Shown here: positions 1-6,622 of the stretch, in pieces
Numbering within the stretch: the first letter of the stretch is position 1
Layout: each line of letters starts with the position of its first letter
Assembly (NCBI GenBank): GCA_001603335.1
Contig: LUYR01000087.1
Coordinates: 1-13,674 of the forward strand
Reading direction: 5' to 3'
DNA from: Rhodospirillales bacterium Alpha_05
GTDB taxonomy: Bacteria; Pseudomonadota; Alphaproteobacteria; Rhodospirillales; Rhodospirillaceae
Length of the DNA: 13,674 bases
Program-made: the position numbers and the translations under genes
Notes under the pieces: model-generated
Seen by the model: only the letters and a program-made list of their open reading frames with translations
Database searches by the model: none
Told to the model about the DNA's origin: nothing

Positions 1-486
1 GTCGTTCTCCTCGGCGAGCAGCGCCGAAAGCAGCGTCGGGCCGGGCGCGATGCCGCCGACCACCCGCGCGCCCTCGCCGGTGGCACGCACCTTGTCCATG
101 CCCAGGGGCTCGGGCAGCTCGGGCGCGGCGAAGGTCTCGATCCCCGCACTCGGCTTGATCGCCGAACGCGCCTCGCGCAGATGGCCCTCGAGGCGGTTCG
201 CCATGGAATCCGCGCGCTCGGTCATGAACGCGAGGTCGTCGCGCAGGCTCTGCGCCTTTTCCATGGATTCGCGCAGGGTCTCGCCCACCTCTTCCATCGC
301 CCGCTTCATCTTCGGGATTCCGGCCTCGGCGCGCACGGTGGCTTCGTTGAAGGCGGCGATCATCTTGCCGAGTTCGTCGCGGTTGCGGCGCAGCACGTCG
401 AGACGACGATTGAGAATCACCGCATAGATGATCGTCGGCACCAGAAGGGCGACGATCAGCACATCAAGAAGCACGGTGGGTGACAT
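1..486 (-). CDS. DUF6468-type flagellar-cluster protein, C-terminus cut by window edge
   Basis: The frame stays open from an ATG at 486 to the window edge, giving at least 162 codons with no stop, so the C-terminus lies outside. The N-terminus (MSPTVLLDVLIVALLVPTII, continuing YAVILNRRL) is a single hydrophobic segment at about residues 5-24. A long charged, predicted coiled-coil stretch follows (about residues 25-115, including LDVLRRNRDELGKMIAAFNE and SLRDDLAFMTERADSMANRL), then a Pro/Gly-rich tail. The layout resembles the DUF6468 family found after fliM in alphaproteobacterial flagellar loci; the family name is from memory. Its function is unknown. The gene starts 35 bp after the fliM stop, with AAGGA 9 nt before the ATG, so it is probably cotranscribed with fliL-fliM. 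A membrane-anchored coiled-coil partner of the motor or switch is a guess from position only. Confidence 0.75.
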   Translation of the reverse strand, partial: MSPTVLLDVLIVALLVPTIIYAVILNRRLDVLRRNRDELGKMIAAFNEATVRAEAGIPKMKRAMEEVGETLRESMEKAQSLRDDLAFMTERADSMANRLEGHLREARSAIKPSAGIETFAAPELPEPLGMDKVRATGEGARVVGGIAPGPTLLSALLAEEND

Positions 487-521
487 ACGCGTTGATCCTT
501 GAACACAGGCCCGTCGCCGGG

Positions 522-1670
522 TCAGTTGCGCTTACGCTTAACTTTCTCATCGAGGCAAATCGCGATGTGATTGCCCTTGCGGCCCATCCGCCCGCCCCAC
601 ATCGGCACGTCGCCGCACCGCATCATCACCTTGGAGTCCGGCGTCGCGTTGAACATCAGGCGGGTGCCGACTTCCATGTTGAGCACCGAATAGAGCGGCA
701 GGTACTGCTGGTCGAGCACCGCTTCGAGCTCAACCTCGGTCTGCCACAGCTCCTCCATCAGGTGGATTTCCCAGATCGAGTCGCGGCCGAACTTCTCGCC
801 CATGAACATCTGCAACAGCAGTTCGCGGACGGGTTCGAGGGTGGCGTAGGGCAGCAGCAGTTCGAGCTTGCCGCCGCGGTCTTCCATGTCGATGCGCAAC
901 TTGGCGACGATCGCGGCGTTGGACGGGCGCGAGATCGTGGCGAAGCGCGGATTGGTCTCGAGGCGGTCGAAGCGGAACGCCACCGGCGACAGCGGATCGA
1001 ACGCGGCGGACAGGTCGGCGAGGACGACGTGGATCATCCGCTCGACGAGGTTGCGTTCGATCGTGGTGTAGGGGCGACCTTCGATGCGCATCGCGGCGGT
1101 GCCGCGGCGGCCGCCCAGGAGCACGTCGACGATCGAGTAGATCAGCGAGGAATCGACGGTCAGGAGCCCGAAGTTGTCCCACTCCTCCGCCTTGAACACC
1201 GCGAGCATCGCGGGCAGCGGGATCGAGTTGAGGTAGTCGCCGAAGCGCAGGCTCACGAGGTTGTCGAGCGAGACTTCGACGTTGTCGGAGGTAAAGTTGC
1301 GCAGGCTCGTGGACATCATCCGCACCAGGCGGTCGAACACCACTTCGAGCATCGGCAGGCGCTCGTAGGAGACCATGCCGGAATTGAGGATCGCCTGGAT
1401 GCCCGAGCGGTTCTGGTCGGAATCCGCGCCGCCGTCGAAGCCGAGCAGGCTGTCGATTTCGTCCTGGTTCAGCACGCGGGCGGATTCGCGGCCCGAAACG
1501 TTGGTCATCAGGTCGGTGTCGTCGGGCGTGCCCTTGTCGTCGCCGAGCATCGCCTCCCACTCGGCGGAGACGTCGTCGGCCGCGGGCTTGTCGTCGGCCA
1601 TGGCTTCCCATTCCGCCATCAGCGCGTCTTCGTCGTTCGCGGTGCGCCCTTTGTCCTCCGCCGGAGCCAT
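522..1670 (-). CDS. fliM: Flagellar motor switch protein FliM
   Basis: FliM is the middle protein of the cytoplasmic C-ring; it binds CheY-P and controls rotation direction. The 382-aa product has the CheY-binding EIDSLL-type motif (NQDEIDSLLGF, residues 68-78). The CheC-like middle domain follows, with YERLPMLEVVFDRLVR and a DVLLGGRRGT loop, and then a C-terminal SpoA domain ending WGGRMGRKGNHIAICLDE. E. coli FliM is about 334 aa with this motif close to residue 10. Here an acidic extension of about 65 residues precedes it and carries two copies of AEWEAM (residues 19-24 and 36-41). The start is ATG at 1670, with AAGGA 8 nt upstream. The gene lies 29 bp after fliL and 35 bp before the DUF6468-type gene, which suggests a fliL-fliM-DUF6468 operon. 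The identification is secure; the role of the extension is unknown. Confidence 0.96.
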   Translation of the reverse strand: MAPAEDKGRTANDEDALMAEWEAMADDKPAADDVSAEWEAMLGDDKGTPDDTDLMTNVSGRESARVLNQDEIDSLLGFDGGADSDQNRSGIQAILNSGMVSYERLPMLEVVFDRLVRMMSTSLRNFTSDNVEVSLDNLVSLRFGDYLNSIPLPAMLAVFKAEEWDNFGLLTVDSSLIYSIVDVLLGGRRGTAAMRIEGRPYTTIERNLVERMIHVVLADLSAAFDPLSPVAFRFDRLETNPRFATISRPSNAAIVAKLRIDMEDRGGKLELLLPYATLEPVRELLLQMFMGEKFGRDSIWEIHLMEELWQTEVELEAVLDQQYLPLYSVLNMEVGTRLMFNATPDSKVMMRCGDVPMWGGRMGRKGNHIAICLDEKVKRKRN

Positions 1671-1699
1671 GGCGTTCGTCCTTTTCTCTAGAGCGGCGC

Positions 1700-2239
1700 C
1701 TACTGCACCAGAACGTCCTGGAATAGCACGTCGTTGATCTTGGCGGGAGCGGCGACGCGGTTGACCCGCATCATCAGCTCTTCGCGCAGCCGGTACATCC
1801 CGGCCGCACCCTGGAGATCCTCGACCCGAAGCTCGCGCAGGTAGACCTGGAAGCTGTCGACGATCCGGGGCAGCATCGCCTCGATCTTCGGCGTGTCGGT
1901 GGCGGCGGCGAGTTCCAGGCGAACCTTGATCTTCAGATGCGAGGGGCGTCGCCCCTCGCCAGGATTGAGGTTCACCAGCATCTCGGGCAGCTCGTAGAAC
2001 ACCGGCGGCGCCAAAGGCTTGTCGGCGGCGGCCTTTTCCTCGGCGGCGTGCTTGTCGCCGCCCATCCCGAGCATCGCCAGCACCGGGTCGGCAAGGCCGG
2101 TGAAGTACGCACCGGCAGCCGCACCGACGATCAACAGCAACGGCAGGACGACGAGGATGATCAGTTTCTTTTTCCCGCCACCGGACTTGCCGGCTACCGG
2201 TGCGCCTTCTTCGACGTCGTCATCGTAATCTTCGGCCAT
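1700..2239 (-). CDS. fliL: Flagellar basal body-associated protein FliL
   Basis: FliL is a single-pass inner-membrane protein that surrounds or supports the MotAB stator near the MS ring. The product is 179 aa from ATG 2239. It has a short acidic cytoplasmic start (MAEDYDDDVEEG), a KKK stop-transfer flank, one transmembrane helix (LIILVVLPLLLIVGAAAGAY, about residues 26-45), an Ala/Lys linker, and the periplasmic FliL domain with FYELPEMLVNLNPGEGRR and a C-terminal INDVLFQDVLVQ. A GTG at 2281 would add 14 residues. I prefer ATG 2239 because MAED-acidic-KKK-TM is the usual FliL beginning; an AAGG lies about 10 nt upstream, which is a weak ribosome site. It is the first gene of the minus-strand group. 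No convincing promoter was found for it in 2240-2460. Confidence 0.93.
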   Translation of the reverse strand: MAEDYDDDVEEGAPVAGKSGGGKKKLIILVVLPLLLIVGAAAGAYFTGLADPVLAMLGMGGDKHAAEEKAAADKPLAPPVFYELPEMLVNLNPGEGRRPSHLKIKVRLELAAATDTPKIEAMLPRIVDSFQVYLRELRVEDLQGAAGMYRLREELMMRVNRVAAPAKINDVLFQDVLVQ

Positions 2240-2359
2240 GCCTGCACTGCCTTCGCGCGATCTGAACTTCGTTGCCGCCACAGCAAAATCGGCGGACGCC
2301 GCCCGTCTTCGGACATGCCCGAAACTAGGCGGAATTGATTAAAAAGACGTGAAACACCC

Positions 2360-2372
2360 GGCGAATTTTGCC
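2360..2372. promoter_or_regulatory. Probable FlbD/ftr-like enhancer site upstream of flgF
   Basis: GGCGAATTTTGCC is an inverted repeat of form GGCAA-N3-TTGCC with one mismatch in the left arm. Its centre (2366) lies 96 bp before the GG of the predicted sigma-54 promoter, a normal distance for a bacterial enhancer-binding protein. Two better copies of the same pattern lie upstream of flgI (7700-7712 and 7739-7751). The assignment to FlbD is inferred from the flagellar context and from a resemblance, from memory, to Caulobacter ftr elements. Confidence 0.55.
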
Positions 2373-2441
2373 GCCCTGCCCCGGCAGCAAGGTCCGGAGA
2401 CGCCCTCTCTCGGGCCCTCATTATTCGCGATTTTATATGCT

Positions 2442-2454
2442 ATTCAATATGTTG
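2442..2454 (+). promoter_or_regulatory. IHF-like binding site upstream of flgF
   Basis: ATTCAATATGTTG matches the IHF consensus WATCAANNNNTTR at every fixed position except the second. It sits in the only clearly AT-rich patch of the region, between the enhancer-like repeat and the sigma-54 element, and ends 8 bp before the -24 GG. The matching site before flgI ends 7 bp before its -24 GG. Inferred role: bending DNA so that an upstream activator can touch the polymerase. Confidence 0.5.
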
Positions 2455-2459
2455 CAGGA

Positions 2460-2476
2460 ATGGCACAGGCCGTGCA
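2460..2476 (+). promoter_or_regulatory. Sigma-54 promoter of the flgFGAH operon
   Basis: ATGGCACAGGCCGTGCA matches the sigma-54 consensus TGGCAC-N5-TTGC with one mismatch (GTGC at the -12 element). The invariant GG (2462-2463) and GC (2474-2475) are exactly 10 bp apart. Transcription would start near 2487, giving a leader of about 65 nt before flgF. An IHF-like site and an enhancer-like repeat in the proper order upstream strengthen the call. Confidence 0.75.
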
Positions 2477-2551
2477 TCCCAGTCTGGCAAGAAACGCGCA
2501 CCGCCGGACAACGACGGGCCGGATCAAGATCAGAAAGACGGGATCGACCGA

Positions 2552-3295
2552 ATGGAAAACGCCGGCTATATCGCCCTCAGTCGTCAGACCGCCCTGTGGC
2601 GGCAGATGGACCAGATCGCGAACAACATGGCGAACCTCAACACCACGGGCTTCAAGGGCGAGCACGAACTGTTCACCGACTACGTCGCCCAGGTGAGGAC
2701 CGACCGTTCGCTGTTCAAGGACAAGGTTGCCTTCACCCAGGACTTCGGCATGGTCCGCGACCTCACCGAGGGCGCGTTGCAGACCACCGGCAATTCCATG
2801 GACGTGGCGATCAAGGGCGACGGCTACTTCACCGTCGAGACCCCGAGCGGCCAGCAGCTCTACACCCGCAACGGCCACTTCAAGATCGACGGCGACGGCC
2901 AGCTCTCCACCTCGTCCGGCGAGATCCTGCTCAACGACGCCGGCCAGCCGGTGATCGTCGCCCCCAACGAAACCGAATTCACCGTCGCCAAGGATGGCAC
3001 GATCAGCACCGAGAACGGCCAGATCGGCCGCTTGAAGCTGGCCGCCTTCGACGACCAGCGGGCGCTCAAGAAGGTCGCGAACGGCCTTTACGACGCCGGC
3101 GACCAGCAGCCCCAGGCGGTCAACGCGCCGCACCTCGTGCAGGGGATGCTCGAACAGTCCAACGTCAACTCGATGTTGGAAATCACCAAGATGATCAACG
3201 TCCAGCGCGCCTACGAATCCGCGCAGAAGATGATCGACATCGAAAACGACCGGCAACGCTCGGCGATCGACGCCTACGCCAAGACGTTCAGCTAA
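2552..3295 (+). CDS. flgF: Flagellar basal-body proximal rod protein FlgF
   Basis: FlgF is a structural component of the proximal rod that crosses the periplasm. The 247-aa product has the N-terminal rod signature (ALWRQMDQIANNMANLNTTG, residues about 14-33), the FlgE/F/G-like central domain (SMDVAIKGDGYFTVETPSGQ followed by LYTRNGHFKIDGDGQL), and the C-terminal helix ending in SNVNSMLEITKMINVQRAYE. E. coli FlgF is 251 aa, so the length is normal. FlgF is told from FlgG by the shorter linker after the rod motif and by its position directly before a second, longer paralogue. The start is ATG 2552 with a modest GGGA 8 nt upstream. It is the first gene of a four-gene operon behind the sigma-54 element at 2460-2476; flgG begins 17 bp after its stop. 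Confidence 0.95.
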   Translation: MENAGYIALSRQTALWRQMDQIANNMANLNTTGFKGEHELFTDYVAQVRTDRSLFKDKVAFTQDFGMVRDLTEGALQTTGNSMDVAIKGDGYFTVETPSGQQLYTRNGHFKIDGDGQLSTSSGEILLNDAGQPVIVAPNETEFTVAKDGTISTENGQIGRLKLAAFDDQRALKKVANGLYDAGDQQPQAVNAPHLVQGMLEQSNVNSMLEITKMINVQRAYESAQKMIDIENDRQRSAIDAYAKTFS

Positions 3296-3312
3296 AGAGA
3301 AGGATCAAAACG

Positions 3313-4098
3313 ATGCGCTCCTTGAGCATTGCCGCCACCGGTATGCAGGCCCAGCAGACCAACGTCGAAGTGATTTCGAACAACATCGCCAACATGAACA
3401 CCACGGCGTACACCCGTCGCCGCGCCGAGTTCAACGACCTGCTCTATCAAAACCTGCGCCGCCAGGGCTCGCAGAGCTCCGACACCGGCACCCTGGTTCC
3501 GGCGGGCGTGCAACTCGGCCTGGGCGTGCGCACCGCCGCGGTCTACCGCATCACCGAGCAGGGCAGCCTGACCAACACCGACAACACCCTCGACCTCGCG
3601 ATCGAAGGCAAGGGCTACTTCCAGGTCACCCTGCCCTCGGGCGAGACCGCCTACACCCGCGCCGGTTCGTTCCAGATGAGCTCGACCGGCGAGCTCGTCA
3701 CCAACGACGGCTACTCGGTGCAGCCGGGCATCACCATCCCGACCAACGCCACCAGCATCACCATCAACGCCTCGGGCGAGGTGTGGGTGAAGCTCGACGG
3801 CCAGACCACCCAGACCAACGCCGGCACCCTCCAGATCGCCACCTTCGTCAACGAGGCGGGGATGGAGGCGATCGGCGACAACCTCTACATGGAAACCCCG
3901 GCCTCGGGCGGCCCGACCCAGGGCACGCCGGACACCACCGGCTTCGGCTCGGTGCTTCAGGGTTACCTCGAAACCTCGAACGTCAACGTCGTGACCGAAA
4001 TCACCGACCTGATCAGCGCCCAGCGCGCCTATGAGATGAACTCGAAGGTGGTCACCACCTCCGACCAAATGCTCAACACCATCAACCAGATGAAGTGA
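3313..4098 (+). CDS. flgG: Flagellar basal-body distal rod protein FlgG
   Basis: FlgG forms the distal rod, the drive shaft that passes through the P and L rings. The product is 261 aa, practically the family length (E. coli 260). It begins MRSLSIAATGMQAQQTNVEV, followed by the rod motif ISNNIANMNTTAYTRRRAEF. The FlgG-specific stretch has YQNLRRQGSQSS and VPAGVQLGLGVRTAAVYRI, and the core has LDLAIEGKGYFQVTLPSGET. The C-terminal helix includes TSNVNVVTEITDLISAQRAY and ends LNTINQMK. The start is ATG 3313 with GAAGGA about 8 nt upstream. It is the second gene of flgF-flgG-flgA-flgH; flgA starts 25 bp after the stop. Confidence 0.97.
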   Translation: MRSLSIAATGMQAQQTNVEVISNNIANMNTTAYTRRRAEFNDLLYQNLRRQGSQSSDTGTLVPAGVQLGLGVRTAAVYRITEQGSLTNTDNTLDLAIEGKGYFQVTLPSGETAYTRAGSFQMSSTGELVTNDGYSVQPGITIPTNATSITINASGEVWVKLDGQTTQTNAGTLQIATFVNEAGMEAIGDNLYMETPASGGPTQGTPDTTGFGSVLQGYLETSNVNVVTEITDLISAQRAYEMNSKVVTTSDQMLNTINQMK

Positions 4099-4123
4099 TC
4101 AGGACGGGTTGGGGAGAGTGACG

Positions 4124-5146
4124 ATGAAAACCACGGCTTGGATTTTGGGAACGGTTCTGGCGCTTGGCGCGATCGCCCCGGGCGTCGCCGCCGCGCAGAG
4201 CGCGACCTCCGTGCAAATCGCCGCCGCGACGCTGCCGTCGCCGTCGGAGGAGGTCAACAGCCTCAATCCGGTGGTCACCGTGCGCGGCGCGGTGATCAAG
4301 GTTTCCGACGTCTTCAGCGGCCCGATCCCGCGCGGCGACCGCGCGATCCTCAATGCGCCCGCGCCGGGCGAGCGGACGATCCTCGACGCCGAGCTCCTCG
4401 GCCGCATCGCGCGCCTCTACGGCCTCGACTGGAAGCCGCTGAACCGCGACATCCGCGCGGTGGTCAAGCGCGACAGCCAGACCCTCACCCACGAGGAGAT
4501 CCTCGGCGAGGTCCGCGCCGCGCTCGAAGCCCAGGGCGCGCCGAAGGACGCCGAGCTCCAGACCGCCACCGCCTCCCTCGCGATCGACCTGCCGGTCGAG
4601 GCGACGCCGTCGATCCAGGTCGGCAAGGTCGCGTTCGATCCGCGCTCGCGGCGCTTCTCGGCGATGGTCGACATCTCCGCCAGCGAAGGCGACCGGGTGG
4701 TGTTCACCCGCCAGGTCGCGGTCGGCGGCCGGATGTTCGCCACCGAGGCGATGCCGGTGCTGACCGCCTCGGTCAACCGCGGCGACATCATCGGCCCGAA
4801 CGACATCACCGTCGCCCATGTCCGCGCCGACCAGGTGCGCGATGGCGCGGTGAGCGACCCCTACGCCCTCGTCGGCAAGCAGGCGCGCCGCGCGATCAAG
4901 GAAGGCGAGCCGGTGCTGGCGAGCCAGCTGCAGTCGCCGGTGATCGTCAACCGCGGCGACGAAGTGGTGATCTTCTACGCACTCAAGACGATGAACCTCA
5001 CCGCCAAAGGCAAGGCGATGGACGCCGGCGGCCAGGGCGACGTCATCCGCATTCTCAACACCTCCAGCAATCGCACGCTGATGGCGAAGGTCGTCCAGCC
5101 CCACCAGGTGGTGGTGGACGCCGTCAACATCACCGCGTCGCGCTGA
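4124..5146 (+). CDS. flgA: Flagellar P-ring chaperone FlgA
   Basis: FlgA is a periplasmic chaperone needed for assembling FlgI into the P ring around the rod. The 340-aa product starts with a Sec signal peptide (MKTTAWILGTVLALGAIAPG, then VAAAQ; likely cleavage after the AAA at residue 24). The C-terminal half has a SAF-type domain from about residue 210 (VLTASVNRGDIIGPNDITVA, then ARRAIKEGEPVLASQLQ), followed by the FlgA tail (GDVIRILNTSSNRTLMAKVV). E. coli FlgA is about 219 aa; longer forms with an extra N-terminal domain are usual in alphaproteobacteria. ATG 4124 is preferred over a TTG at 4109 because GGGGAG lies 7 nt upstream and the signal peptide begins there. flgH follows after 15 bp. 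Its client FlgI is encoded in the other operon at 7931. Confidence 0.93.
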   Translation: MKTTAWILGTVLALGAIAPGVAAAQSATSVQIAAATLPSPSEEVNSLNPVVTVRGAVIKVSDVFSGPIPRGDRAILNAPAPGERTILDAELLGRIARLYGLDWKPLNRDIRAVVKRDSQTLTHEEILGEVRAALEAQGAPKDAELQTATASLAIDLPVEATPSIQVGKVAFDPRSRRFSAMVDISASEGDRVVFTRQVAVGGRMFATEAMPVLTASVNRGDIIGPNDITVAHVRADQVRDGAVSDPYALVGKQARRAIKEGEPVLASQLQSPVIVNRGDEVVIFYALKTMNLTAKGKAMDAGGQGDVIRILNTSSNRTLMAKVVQPHQVVVDAVNITASR

Positions 5147-5161
5147 TCGGGAGCCGAAACC

Positions 5162-5935
5162 ATGGCCCGCACCCGCTTCTCCCCGCCCCGCAGCCTCCGC
5201 CTCGCCGCGCTCGTTCTTTCGGCGGCGGTGCTCTCGGGCTGCAACACCCTCACCCGTCTCTCCGAGATCGGCGAGGAGCCGAAGCTCTCGGCGATCTCCA
5301 ATCCGGTGGAGAAGACCGGCTACCAGCCGGTGACGATGCCGATGCCCGACCCCGAGGAGCCGCGCCCGATGGCGAACTCGCTCTGGCGTCCCGGCGCGCG
5401 CGCGTTCTTCAAGGACCAGCGCGCCGCCCAGGTCGGCGACATCCTCTCGGTGTCGGTGGCGATCACCGACAGCGCCAACCTCTCCAACACCTCGACCCAG
5501 ACCCGTGGCGGCAGCGGCGAGAGCATGGGGGTGACCAACCTCCTCGGCCTCGAGAACAGCGTCGGCAAGGTGCTGCCCCAGTCGGTCGACCCCGCCAGCC
5601 TGGTCTCGGGCGTGACCAGCGCACGCGATCTCACCGGCGCGGGCACGATCAACCGCAACGAAACCATCAAGATCGCGGTCGCCGCGGTGGTGGTGCAGGT
5701 CCTGCCCAACGGCAACCTGGTGATCGCGGGCTCGCAGGAAGTGCGGGTCAACTACGAGCTCCGGCAACTCCAGGTTTCGGGCGTGATCCGGCGCGAGGAC
5801 ATCAGCTCGACCAACACCATCGCCTCGTCCGACATCGCCGAACTTCGCGTTGCCTACGGCGGGCGCGGCACGATCAGCGACATGCAGACGCCGCGCTACG
5901 GCTCGCAGTTGCTCGACGTGATCCTGCCCTTCTAA
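5162..5935 (+). CDS. flgH: Flagellar L-ring lipoprotein FlgH
   Basis: FlgH builds the L ring in the outer membrane. The 257-aa product has an Arg-rich start, a hydrophobic segment and a lipobox LSGC, with Cys27 as the lipidated residue. The mature protein carries the family block LWRPGARAFFKDQRAAQVGD, a beta-rich core (TIKIAVAAVVVQVLPNGNLV, then IAGSQEVRVNYE), and the typical end (DIAELRVAYGGRGTISDMQT, then PRYGSQLLDVILPF). E. coli FlgH is 232 aa; the extra length is mostly a Ser/Thr/Gly-rich loop around residues 105-150. The start is ATG 5162 with GGGAG 8 nt upstream. It is the last gene of the flgF operon, and a strong terminator begins 34 bp after the stop. Confidence 0.96.
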   Translation: MARTRFSPPRSLRLAALVLSAAVLSGCNTLTRLSEIGEEPKLSAISNPVEKTGYQPVTMPMPDPEEPRPMANSLWRPGARAFFKDQRAAQVGDILSVSVAITDSANLSNTSTQTRGGSGESMGVTNLLGLENSVGKVLPQSVDPASLVSGVTSARDLTGAGTINRNETIKIAVAAVVVQVLPNGNLVIAGSQEVRVNYELRQLQVSGVIRREDISSTNTIASSDIAELRVAYGGRGTISDMQTPRYGSQLLDVILPF

Positions 5936-5968
5936 TCGGTTTCCGCGGCGTCTCCCGTCTGCCGCATC

Positions 5969-5998
5969 GGGCCCAACTTCGGTTGGGCCCTTTTTTTT
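5969..5998 (+). terminator. Rho-independent terminator after flgH
   Basis: A perfect 9-bp stem (GGGCCCAAC at 5969-5977, GTTGGGCCC at 5982-5990) closes a TTCG tetraloop and is followed directly by eight T residues. The C(UUCG)G loop is especially stable. It should end the flgFGAH transcript and shields flaF from read-through. Confidence 0.93.
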
Positions 5999-6038
5999 GC
6001 CCGGAAACCGGGTGCGCGCAGGTTTCATTTGCGCTTCC

Positions 6039-6046
6039 TTAACCAT
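6039..6046 (+). promoter_or_regulatory. Possible CtrA half-site upstream of flaF
   Basis: TTAACCAT matches the CtrA half-site form known from alphaproteobacteria. It is the only copy I noticed in the window and lies in the non-coding DNA 165 bp before the flaF start. Eight bases can occur by chance, so this is only suggestive. No clear core promoter was recognised near it. Confidence 0.3.
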
Positions 6047-6154
6047 CGCCGCGTGAAACTCGAAAGCGTCGAAGTGGGGATCGCATGCGTCCCGGCATCG
6101 GCGAAACTGCCCGCGCCCGGGTGATGAACGTCGCAAAGACGCAAATCCGCCGCG

Positions 6155-6183
6155 CGAACGAACCGGCCCCACAGTTTCGTTCG
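6155..6183 (+). other. Inverted repeat in the flaF leader
   Basis: Arms CGAACGAA (6155-6162) and TTCGTTCG (6176-6183) are perfectly complementary over 8 bp with a 13-nt spacer. The repeat ends 13 nt before the GGGAGA ribosome site of flaF (6197-6202). There is no T-tract, so it is not a terminator. It could be an operator or an mRNA structure affecting translation of flaF. Confidence 0.45.
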
Positions 6184-6210
6184 GGCCAACAGCGATGGGA
6201 GACCGCTTGG

Positions 6211-6561
6211 ATGACTGCCGTTTTGTCGAATTTTGAAGAAGACGCCCTCGCCCTGACCCAGGCCGCGGTGGGCATGTCCCAGGCGCTCAGCGGCGCCGAC
6301 GAGGTCGCGCTCGCCGCGGCGCTCGACGAAAACCTCCGGCTCTGGACCGCGATCAAGACCCTCGTGACGCGCCAGGATTGCCGCCTGCCGGACGACATCC
6401 GCACCAACCTCACCCGGTTGTCCGACTACACCGCCAAGGTGACCTTCGATCTCTCCGCCGATCGCCGCGCGCAGAAGATCGAAACCCTGATCAACGCCAA
6501 CCTTCAGATCGCGGAAGGCCTTCTCGAGGGCCAGGCCCGCGCCGGCGCGCTCGCGAGCTGA
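6211..6561 (+). CDS. flaF: Flagellar biosynthesis regulator FlaF
   Basis: FlaF is a small alphaproteobacterial protein that supports flagellin synthesis and secretion, in Caulobacter together with FlbT (known of the family). The 116-aa product is all-helical and shows the FlaF landmarks: NLRLWTAIKTLVTRQDCRLP, then DDIRTNLTRLSDYTAKVTFD, and near the C-terminus KIETLINANLQIAEGLLEG. Length is normal for the family. ATG 6211 has GGGAGA about 8 nt upstream. An ATG at 6085 in the same frame would add 42 residues of unconvincing Arg-rich sequence and is not preferred. The gene stands alone: a terminator precedes it by about 210 bp and another follows 11 bp after the stop, so it needs its own promoter. 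Neither flbT nor a flagellin gene is in this window. Confidence 0.85.
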   Translation: MTAVLSNFEEDALALTQAAVGMSQALSGADEVALAAALDENLRLWTAIKTLVTRQDCRLPDDIRTNLTRLSDYTAKVTFDLSADRRAQKIETLINANLQIAEGLLEGQARAGALAS

Positions 6562-6572
6562 GCCACGGCAAC

Positions 6573-6608
6573 AAAAAAGCCCCCACCGCGTCGGTGGGGG
6601 CTTTTTTT
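6573..6608. terminator. Bidirectional terminator between flaF and dksA
   Basis: An A6 run, then GCCCCCACCG (6579-6588), a 3-nt loop CGT, the complementary CGGTGGGGGC (6592-6601) and a run of seven T. The A-tract on one side and the T-tract on the other make it work in both directions. It lies between the flaF stop (6561) and the dksA stop (6623), so it should end both convergent transcripts. Confidence 0.93.
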
Positions 6609-6622
6609 GTGCGCGGCGGCGA

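Larger units (their letters stand above)
2240..2551. promoter_or_regulatory. Divergent regulatory region between fliL and flgF
   Basis: These 312 bases hold no gene of their own. Reading toward flgF they contain an inverted repeat at 2360-2372, an AT-rich stretch at about 2419-2454 with an IHF-like site, a sigma-54 -24/-12 element at 2460-2476, and an untranslated leader of about 65 nt. Each is listed separately. The AT-rich block stands out in otherwise G+C-rich DNA, as expected for a bending site between an enhancer and its promoter. On the fliL side I see an AT patch around 2330-2345 but no sigma-54 or sigma-70 element I would defend. Confidence 0.7.

Noticed and set aside
2376..2387. CTGCC-CC-GGCAG inverted repeat as a second FlbD-like site before flgF
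   Set aside because: Arm order and spacing differ from GGCAA-N3-TTGCC, and short G+C-rich palindromes are common in this DNA.
6021..6034. GG-N10-GC spacing upstream of flaF as a sigma-54 promoter
   Set aside because: Only the GG and GC match; the flanking bases (GGTTTC) do not fit TGGCAC and there is no enhancer or IHF-like site upstream.
6085..6210. Longer flaF start at ATG 6085
   Set aside because: The extra 42 residues are Arg-rich and unlike FlaF; ATG 6211 has a good ribosome site and gives the normal family length.
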